Assembly (NCBI GenBank): GCA_045602425.1
Contig: JAZSBO010000006.1
Location: 124,001 to 188,000, forward strand
DNA from: RGIG9608 sp045602425
GTDB taxonomy: Bacteria > Bacteroidota > Bacteroidia > Bacteroidales > Paludibacteraceae
Length of the DNA: 64,000 bases
Direction: 5' to 3'
Every line of letters starts with the position of its first letter. Positions within the stretch are counted from its first letter, which is position 1. This document shows positions 57,845 to 64,000 of this stretch, in pieces. The notes beneath the pieces were generated by a model. It did not search any database. It saw only the letters and a program-made list of their open reading frames with translations, and was not told where the DNA came from. The position numbers were made by a program, and so were the translations under genes.

Positions 57845-59245
57845 TTATCTTTTTAATAGTTTTTCTATTTCCTCAACATGATTTTTAAATTCCTTGTCTG
57901 TATCCATTAAATCGTTAACAACAGAACAAGAGTGCAACACCGTAGCATGATCCCTACCTCCTACCGCACGTCCAATCTCCGACAACGATCTTTTAGTCAT
58001 CTGTTTTGACAAATACATTGCAATATGACGAGCATTAGCAACTTCACGTACTCTTGATTTCGATGCAACAGAATCTTCCGAAACAGAAAAGTAATTACAT
58101 ACAATTTCTCTAATTTTTTCAGGAGTAAGTTCCAATGGTATCGTATTAACTATTTTCCCAACTACATTTACTGCCAAATTCATATCTATTTTTTCATCAG
58201 TAAAAGTAGAATGTGCCAATAACGACAACAATACACCTTCCAAATCACGAACATTATCAACTACATTTTCCGCAATATAATCAATAACATCTTCAGGGAT
58301 ATCCAAACCATCCTTATAAATCTTATTTTTCAAAATTGCCTTACGCAAGTCATAGTCAGGCTTTTCGATTTCAGCAGTTAACCCCCATTTAAAACGAGTC
58401 AACAAACGTTCTTCCATTCCCTGTAAAGCACTCGGAGCTTTATCCGAAGTCAAAATTAGTTGTTTACCAAGTTGATGTAAATGGTTGAATATATGAAAAA
58501 ATGTTTGTTGTGTTTTATCTTTCCCTGACAAGGTTTGTATATCATCTATTATCAAAACATCTATGCTTTGATAGAAATTCAAAAAATCGTTCAATTTATT
58601 AAAACGAACAGCATCGGTAAATTGAATGCAAAACAAATTAGCCGAAACGTAGAGCACCCGTTTTTCGGGATTCAATTGTTTTGCCATCAAACCGATAGCT
58701 TGAGCAAGATGCGTTTTCCCAACACCCGACTGTCCAAACAAAAACAAGGGATTAAATGGCGTACGACCAGGATCGTTCGCAATGCTTACTCCAGCAGTTC
58801 TTGCCAACTTATTACAACGTCCTTCTATAAATGTGTTAAAATTATATATAGGATTTAATTGAGGATCTAAATCTTTAGGAAACACATTATTTGCCCAAGG
58901 CAATGTTGGTTCCGACGCCTTTAATATAGTTTTAATAGGTTCCTCTTTTTCCTCTTGAGCAGAAGGAATAATTGGGGTAGATGATGAGTTTTCTGATTTA
59001 TCAACCAAAACATTATAAAGCAATTTCGTAGGGCGACCTGCTTCTTTCTCTAATGTTGCACACAACAATCCCGCATATCTTTCCTCTATAAGCTCGTAAA
59101 AAAACATACTAGGGAGTTGCAACAATATCTCATTATGCTCGTATTTTAACGGCACAATGGGTGCAAACCAAGTCGTATAAACAGCTTCAGGAACATTATC
59201 CTTTAGCACGACCAAACACCTATTCCACAACTCTTGACAATTCAT
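57845..59245 (-). CDS. dnaA: Chromosomal replication initiator protein DnaA
   Basis: DnaA binds and opens the replication origin. The 466-residue protein has domain I (1-85), a short linker, the AAA+ domain with Walker A GQSGVGKTH (171-179), Walker B VLIIDDIQ and sensor TSDKAPSAL, and the C-terminal DNA-binding domain with the signature VGGRDHATVLHSC. Length is normal. It has its own promoter and terminator. No gene of replication (dnaN, recF) is adjacent, and no cluster of DnaA boxes was found in either flank. Confidence 0.97.
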   Translation of the reverse strand: MNCQELWNRCLVVLKDNVPEAVYTTWFAPIVPLKYEHNEILLQLPSMFFYELIEERYAGLLCATLEKEAGRPTKLLYNVLVDKSENSSSTPIIPSAQEEKEEPIKTILKASEPTLPWANNVFPKDLDPQLNPIYNFNTFIEGRCNKLARTAGVSIANDPGRTPFNPLFLFGQSGVGKTHLAQAIGLMAKQLNPEKRVLYVSANLFCIQFTDAVRFNKLNDFLNFYQSIDVLIIDDIQTLSGKDKTQQTFFHIFNHLHQLGKQLILTSDKAPSALQGMEERLLTRFKWGLTAEIEKPDYDLRKAILKNKIYKDGLDIPEDVIDYIAENVVDNVRDLEGVLLSLLAHSTFTDEKIDMNLAVNVVGKIVNTIPLELTPEKIREIVCNYFSVSEDSVASKSRVREVANARHIAMYLSKQMTKRSLSEIGRAVGGRDHATVLHSCSVVNDLMDTDKEFKNHVEEIEKLLKR

Positions 59246-59564
59246 TTTTTACTTCACTTATTTATCCCTCATTTTTGATTGGGGGAACAAAAGTAGTCCT
59301 TTTTCTTATATCACAAAAATATATTCGACAAGACCTTTTTTGTTAAAAACTTAAACAATTAAAAAACAATCTATTAAACACAACCAACTTGTAATCAATA
59401 TATTAGCAAAATGCATTATTTTTAACAAATAACTATATTACAAGCATTTACATTCAATTGTATTTATTTTCATTTGCACAAAAATCCTCCTAACATCTCA
59501 TTTTAGTAATAAATATAGAGTTAGAAAGATTTCTGTTTTTGTTATTTTTTAGAATGTTTATAAA
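59246..59564. other. AT-rich gap upstream of dnaA
   Basis: This 319-bp gap holds the dnaA promoter (59288-59317) and, from about 59330 to 59560, very AT-rich DNA with no reading frame of note. No TTATCCACA-like DnaA box with fewer than two mismatches was noticed, so I do not call an origin. Confidence 0.5.
59288..59317 (-). promoter_or_regulatory. Full Bacteroidetes promoter of dnaA
   Basis: On the minus strand TTTG (59317-59314), an 18-nt spacer and TACTTTTG (59295-59288) match the -33/-7 consensus. The dnaA ATG lies 42 bp further on. Confidence 0.75.
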
Positions 59565-60464
59565 TTATTTATCCTTCTTTCCAAACAACGAAAAATGCAC
59601 ATAGCGCTTTGGATGCTCTTTCAAATCTTTCAATAAGAGATTTGCACTATTTACCGTTGAATCTAAATTATTATAAAGCGATTTATCTTTCAAAAGTAAA
59701 CCTAACGAACCTTCTTTATCGTTTAAACTTTTCGACAACGTTTGTAGGTTCGCCATTGTAGAATCAACTTTTGCCAACAATTCAGTATAATCAGCTTCTT
59801 TTAAATCTGAGGACACCTTTTTAAAATCCATTGAAATGGAATCTATATTTGCAATAACAGAAGGGACTTTTCCATCCATCAAAGAACGCAAGCGTGCTGA
59901 TGAAACGCTCAGATCATTAGTCATTTTTTCTATTGATGCCAAAGATTTTTTTATTTCAGGAGATGCGACTAATTGTTGTACACAAAGAATTGTAGAATCA
60001 ACATCCTCAATGGTTTTATACAGTTTTGGTAAAAATTGTCCTGACAACAAATCCATCAATCCTGCCACCTTCACAGAAGCCAACGTATCGCCATCAGCAA
60101 TATATTCATTTGTTTCTGCCATTGCTAAACGTATAGCCTTACCTCCCATCAATCCATCATCAAACATCTCAGCAATCGTTCCTTTAGGGAGTTTAAGATC
60201 TTTATCTGTTGTAAATTCTACCAAAAACGGATATTCTTTTGAAAAGTCGTAAGTAATATTTTTCACTTGCCCAACTTTATAACCTTTAACATAAACAGGA
60301 CATGAGGCAACCAACCCCTCTACCGACTCATAATGAGCATAATACTTATTTATAGGGTCAAACAAATTTATACCCTTCAAATAATTCAATCCAAAATACA
60401 AAATGGCTAAAGCAGTTATCACCAACAACGCAATTTTAACCTCTCGTGTAAAAATCTTTTTCAT
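59565..60464 (-). CDS. MlaD-type MCE domain protein
   Basis: A 299-residue protein with one N-terminal membrane anchor (about 10-28) and an MCE domain (about 38-120; YESVEGLVASCPVYVKGYKVGQV and GKAIRLAMAETNEYI-like). The remainder is a helical stretch that would form a tube or coiled coil. MCE proteins carry phospholipids between the membranes together with an ATPase and permease, which are not in this window. It is 10 bp after the amidase gene, a common pairing in Bacteroidetes. Confidence 0.9.
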   Translation of the reverse strand: MKKIFTREVKIALLVITALAILYFGLNYLKGINLFDPINKYYAHYESVEGLVASCPVYVKGYKVGQVKNITYDFSKEYPFLVEFTTDKDLKLPKGTIAEMFDDGLMGGKAIRLAMAETNEYIADGDTLASVKVAGLMDLLSGQFLPKLYKTIEDVDSTILCVQQLVASPEIKKSLASIEKMTNDLSVSSARLRSLMDGKVPSVIANIDSISMDFKKVSSDLKEADYTELLAKVDSTMANLQTLSKSLNDKEGSLGLLLKDKSLYNNLDSTVNSANLLLKDLKEHPKRYVHFSLFGKKDK

Positions 60465-60474
60465 AGCTAATATT

Positions 60475-61557
60475 TTATTTTAACATCGACAATGCTTCTT
60501 TTACAGAAATCTTTTCCCCATTCAAAAAGGCAATAATGAAACTATCTCCAAATTTTTTATCCATATCTTTTTTAAGTTTCTTTATTTCACTATAAGAATT
60601 GGTTTCTCCACAGGTATATTTAACCCATCCACCTTCCTCATAATATGCTAAATTCGTTTCCCCTTTCAGCGATAAATGACCAAGAGGCAAAACTTCTTTT
60701 GAAACAAACAATTGCAATTTAAATATTGGCATTATAGTATCGTTGCAATGTTGTTCTACAACCATTTCTTGTGTGTTTTTTTCTGGTTTAAATTTTAAAC
60801 CATTTTTTTTATCAAACTCATGTTTATATTGCTCAAAAGCACAAACAATAGACTCTGCTATAGCATTTTGCCCTTTTTTAGACATCATATAAGATTGATC
60901 GCTCGCATTCGACACGAAACCCATTTCGACTAAAACACTTGGCATTTTGGTTTGATGTAAAACCCAAAACAAATCTTGACGCACTCCTCTATCTGTTCGG
61001 TCTGTTTTTTTTGAAAAATTTTGCTGAATTAAATCCGCCATCTGCAAACTTTGATCAATATATTGATCTTGCATAAATTCAAACATAATATACGATTCAG
61101 GCGAAGTTGGGTCAAAACCTTGATAACTCTCTCGATCTTTTTCTAACAAAATAACAGAATTTTCACGTTTCGCTACTTCAAAGTTCGCACCTGCTTTTGC
61201 TAAACCGATCACATAAGTTTCTGTTCCACAAGGGCGTTTCGATTCATTTGAGTTCGTATGAATACTTATAAACAAATCGCCATTTGCACGATTAGCTATC
61301 ATCGGACGATCTTTCAATGGCACAGTTTTATCTGAATCTCGCGTATAAATGACCTTTACATTTGGACAACGTTCCAATATTTTTTTCCCTACCAACAATG
61401 CCACATTCAAATTCAAATCTTTCTCTTTGACAATTGTTCCAACAGCTCCAGGATCTGTACCTCCATGACCAGGATCCAAAACCACGGTAAACTGTTTAGC
61501 CGACAATGACACTACAATAAAAAAACAGAAAATCATCAAAAAAAGTTGTCTCTTCAT
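60475..61557 (-). CDS. N-acetylmuramoyl-L-alanine amidase (Amidase_3)
   Basis: A zinc enzyme that cuts the bond between muramic acid and the stem peptide. The 360-residue protein has a signal peptide (to about SLSA, residue 20) and the full set of metal and catalytic residues: LDPGHGG (His31), Glu45 in VKEKDLNLN, SIHTNS and VLVEMGFVSN. The C-terminal 90 residues resemble a SPOR-like or small beta domain (KLQLFVSKEVLPLG...). The start at 61557 was chosen because the promoter TATTTTTG lies at 61586-61579, which rules out a longer frame. Confidence 0.92.
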   Translation of the reverse strand: MKRQLFLMIFCFFIVVSLSAKQFTVVLDPGHGGTDPGAVGTIVKEKDLNLNVALLVGKKILERCPNVKVIYTRDSDKTVPLKDRPMIANRANGDLFISIHTNSNESKRPCGTETYVIGLAKAGANFEVAKRENSVILLEKDRESYQGFDPTSPESYIMFEFMQDQYIDQSLQMADLIQQNFSKKTDRTDRGVRQDLFWVLHQTKMPSVLVEMGFVSNASDQSYMMSKKGQNAIAESIVCAFEQYKHEFDKKNGLKFKPEKNTQEMVVEQHCNDTIMPIFKLQLFVSKEVLPLGHLSLKGETNLAYYEEGGWVKYTCGETNSYSEIKKLKKDMDKKFGDSFIIAFLNGEKISVKEALSMLK

Positions 61558-61578
61558 ATCAAACATTTTCATTCCTTG

Positions 61579-61586
61579 CAAAAATA
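61579..61586 (-). promoter_or_regulatory. Promoter -7 element (TATTTTTG) of the amidase-MCE operon
   Basis: On the minus strand TATTTTTG matches TAnnTTTG, 21 bp before the chosen ATG. It is back to back with the lptD promoter. Confidence 0.6.
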
Positions 61587-61669
61587 CGAAATATTCAACC
61601 ACAAAAATGCCCATTTTTCAAAAAACAACATTTCAAAAATTTCCTTTAGGGCATTCGCCTTTAATTCAT

Positions 61670-61677
61670 TAACTTTG
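61670..61677 (+). promoter_or_regulatory. Promoter -7 element (TAACTTTG) of lptD
   Basis: TAACTTTG matches TAnnTTTG; TTTA 21 nt upstream is a possible -33 element. The proposed TTG start is 21 bp downstream. Confidence 0.6.
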
Positions 61678-61698
61678 CAGATTAAAAAGGTTTATACT

Positions 61699-64000
61699 TT
61701 GTGTAGTAATCTAACATATAAAAAAGGTTCGGGGAAAAATAAATTATTTATTCTTCTTTTCTCTCTTTGGGTTATTCCTGCTACACTTGTCGGACAGAAA
61801 AAATCTAACGATCAGATAGTTAAAGACTCCATCACAATAGAATCTAAAACTCAACCAAAGTCAAAAATCGACGCAATTGTTAATTATCAAGCTCGTGATT
61901 CTATATTATTATTCGAAAACGGAACAGGATTCCTTTATGGTAAAGCAAATGTTGACTATCAACTTCAACGACCTGTTCAACTCGAAGCCGAAATCATTAG
62001 ACTCGTGATGGATAGTAGTCTTGTATATGCCGAAGGCATTGTCGATAGTGTTGGAGACCAAATAGGATTCCCTATTTTTCGCGAAGGCGACGATGAATAT
62101 CGTGCCACTTCGTTAAAATATAATTTCGATAGTCGCAAAGGTTATATCAGACGGGGAATTACCGAACAAGGCGATGGATACATCGTGGCCGACGAATCAA
62201 AAAAAGGTGCCGATGACATGCTTTTTATGCGAAATGGGAAATATACCACTTGCGACAATCATGATCATCCGCACTTCTATTTGCAACTAACTAAAGCAAA
62301 AGTAAAACCACAACATTATGTTGCAACAGGTCCTGCATATTTGGTTATAGAAGATGTACCTCTTCCTATTGCCGTACCTTTTGGATTTTTTCCTTTTACA
62401 AAGTCGTATTCATCTGGCATTATTATGCCTTCTTATGGTGACGACTTTACTCGAGGTTTTTACTTGAAAAACGGAGGATACTACTTTGCTTTAAGCGATT
62501 ATTTCGATTTAGAGTTAACAGGCGATATTTATACAAAAGGAACATGGGCTCTTTATGCTCGTTCGTCATACAAAAAACGCTATAAATTCAGAGGAAACAT
62601 AAACCTCAGTTACAGAAATGACGTTACCGGTATCAAAGGATTACCAAACTACGCTCAAAGCCGAAATTTCAGAATGTCGTGGACTCATAGCCAAGATAGT
62701 AAGGCAAGCCAATACAGCACATTCTCTGCTTCTGTCGATTTTGCTACTAGTGGTTATACTCATAGCAACATCAATCACTACTACAATGCAAATGAATTGG
62801 CAAAAAATACCACAAGTTCAAGTATTTCCTACACACAACGATTCCCTGAAAGTCCTTGGAGTATCTCGGTTACAGCTATGCTTACACAGAGAACAAAAGA
62901 CTCGGTCATCAATCTCAATCTCCCAAATATGACTTTCTCGATGAGTCGAATCTACCCATTCAAAAAGAAAAATAGAGTTGGCAAAGAACGTTGGTACGAA
63001 AAAATCTATATGAGTTATACAGGGACATTCGCAAATAGTATCGAAACAAAAGAAAACTTGTTGTTTAAAACAAAATTTTCAAAATGGAGAAATGGATTCA
63101 AACATCAAATTCCAATTGGAGCTTCGTTTAATATTTTTAAATACATATCTATCACACCAACATTTAACTTCAATTACAAATGGTATTTTAGCCGAGAAGA
63201 ACGTTCTTGGGACGAACAAAACCAACGCGAAGTGATTGACACAACTGCAGGTTTCTACAACGTTTACGATTTTAGCCTTGGTGTTAGTATGCAAACAAAA
63301 ATTTATGGTTTTTACACTCCTATTCGGAAAATTTTTGGCGACAAAGTCGATCGTATTCGTCATATCATAACTCCATCTATATCATTCAATTATCACCCCG
63401 ATTTTAGCGACCCACTATTTAAATTTTACAAGACATACACACAAACCATTATCGACAAAAACAACATCAATCGAATACAAACTAAAGAGGTAACGTACTC
63501 TCCTTATGCCAATTCGCTTTATGGTGTTCCGGGTAAAGGGACAAGTGGAAGTTTAGGATTTTCTTTGGCAAACAATCTGGAAATGAAGGTAAAAGACACC
63601 TCCGATTCAACCAAAACAAATGCTTACAAAAAAATTAGTTTGATAGACAATTTTTCTATCAGCGGAAGTTACAATTTTGCAGCCGATTCAATGAAACTTG
63701 GTAATTTCAGTACCAACCTTCGGTTGAAAATTACAAAAAAATTTTCCATCAATCTCAGTGGAGCTTTTGACCCTTACAAATATGCTCTCAACGAAAACGG
63801 GAATCCTATACACATCAACAAACTCCGAAAATTTCCTCGATTTTTAGGTACAGGTACATCTTTTCAATATACGTTTAACAATGATACATTCAAAAGAAAA
63901 GACAAGAAAAATGACGAAGATGAAAATGAAATCGATGCTGACCCTTTAGACGAAGAAAATGATGAATTTAGCGATGAAGAAAGCAATTCTGAATTTGATG
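61699..64000 (+). CDS. lptD: LPS assembly outer membrane protein LptD (partial)
   Basis: LptD inserts lipopolysaccharide into the outer leaflet of the outer membrane. The frame is open from about 61681 to the right edge; 767 codons are visible and the C-terminus is missing. No ATG lies near the signal peptide, but TTG at 61699 gives MCSNLTYKKGSGKNKLFILL and then a signal peptide ending near LVGQ. An OstA/LptA-like N-domain (FENGTGFLYGKANVDYQLQ) follows, then the barrel (GPAYLVIEDVPLPIAVPFGF, FPFTKSYSSGIIMPSYGDDF). Near the right edge is an acidic loop (DEDENEIDADPLDEEND). It diverges from the amidase gene. Confidence 0.9.
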   Translation, partial: MCSNLTYKKGSGKNKLFILLFSLWVIPATLVGQKKSNDQIVKDSITIESKTQPKSKIDAIVNYQARDSILLFENGTGFLYGKANVDYQLQRPVQLEAEIIRLVMDSSLVYAEGIVDSVGDQIGFPIFREGDDEYRATSLKYNFDSRKGYIRRGITEQGDGYIVADESKKGADDMLFMRNGKYTTCDNHDHPHFYLQLTKAKVKPQHYVATGPAYLVIEDVPLPIAVPFGFFPFTKSYSSGIIMPSYGDDFTRGFYLKNGGYYFALSDYFDLELTGDIYTKGTWALYARSSYKKRYKFRGNINLSYRNDVTGIKGLPNYAQSRNFRMSWTHSQDSKASQYSTFSASVDFATSGYTHSNINHYYNANELAKNTTSSSISYTQRFPESPWSISVTAMLTQRTKDSVINLNLPNMTFSMSRIYPFKKKNRVGKERWYEKIYMSYTGTFANSIETKENLLFKTKFSKWRNGFKHQIPIGASFNIFKYISITPTFNFNYKWYFSREERSWDEQNQREVIDTTAGFYNVYDFSLGVSMQTKIYGFYTPIRKIFGDKVDRIRHIITPSISFNYHPDFSDPLFKFYKTYTQTIIDKNNINRIQTKEVTYSPYANSLYGVPGKGTSGSLGFSLANNLEMKVKDTSDSTKTNAYKKISLIDNFSISGSYNFAADSMKLGNFSTNLRLKITKKFSINLSGAFDPYKYALNENGNPIHINKLRKFPRFLGTGTSFQYTFNNDTFKRKDKKNDEDENEIDADPLDEENDEFSDEESNSEFD

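Noticed and set aside
59246..59564. Replication origin next to dnaA
   Set aside because: AT-rich, but no DnaA-box cluster was found by eye.

Overview
The window is chromosomal DNA of a low-GC member of the Bacteroidetes, most likely the order Bacteroidales. The evidence is a fused SecDF, a SusC/SusD pair, a MurF-Alr type alanine racemase, many families largely confined to this phylum (DUF4831, DUF4491, DUF4494, DUF5723, DUF6048, DUF6452, DUF4988-like), and repeated use of the Bacteroidetes -7 promoter element TAnnTTTG just upstream of genes. No rRNA, tRNA, CRISPR array, prophage or insertion sequence was found. The assignment below order level is not supported by anything seen here. || Layout. 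1-1142 (minus): two small surface lipoproteins, one with collagen-like Gly-X-Y blocks and cut by the window edge. 1198-1497 (minus): an apparent structured RNA with its own promoter and a terminator, lying directly upstream of those lipoproteins. 1648-4842 (plus): hisG-hisD-hisC. 4928-11935 (plus): DUF4831 protein, uvrA, secDF. 11997-16489 (minus): nucleoside kinase, rpoN, PAP2-like phosphatase and patatin-like lipase in a tightly packed operon. 16704-20627 (plus): efp, a GH89 alpha-N-acetylglucosaminidase, an ECF sigma factor and its membrane partner. 20628-20933: a GC-rich palindrome cluster. 20934-28504 (minus): a metabolic/envelope operon ending in transketolase, then grpE-dnaJ. 28660-32855 (plus): a lipoprotein and a large OmpA-family protein with thrombospondin-3 repeats. 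32891-35273 (minus): alr and nagB. 35345-46379 (minus): the complete F1Fo ATP synthase cluster running without a break into dxr, rseP, DUF4494, yggS and DUF4491. 46489-57727 (minus): PagL-like protein, ychF, ahcY, susD/susC, LysE-type exporter, miaA, an acidic protein. 57845-61557 (minus): dnaA, an MCE protein and a peptidoglycan amidase. 61699-64000 (plus): the start of lptD. || How it fits together. Much of the window serves the cell envelope: protein export (secDF), LPS transport and editing (lptD, PagL-like), lipid traffic (MCE protein), phospholipid turnover (patatin, PAP2), peptidoglycan (alr, nagB, amidase), isoprenoid precursors (dxr) and intramembrane proteolysis (rseP). The rest is housekeeping: replication start, repair, chaperones, ATP synthesis, translation and tRNA modification. 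The least ordinary observations are the structured RNA at 1198-1497 with two competing folds, the alanine racemase that keeps only the C-terminal domain of its usual MurF partner, the compound near-identical repeats in the OmpA protein, and the ATP synthase superoperon.
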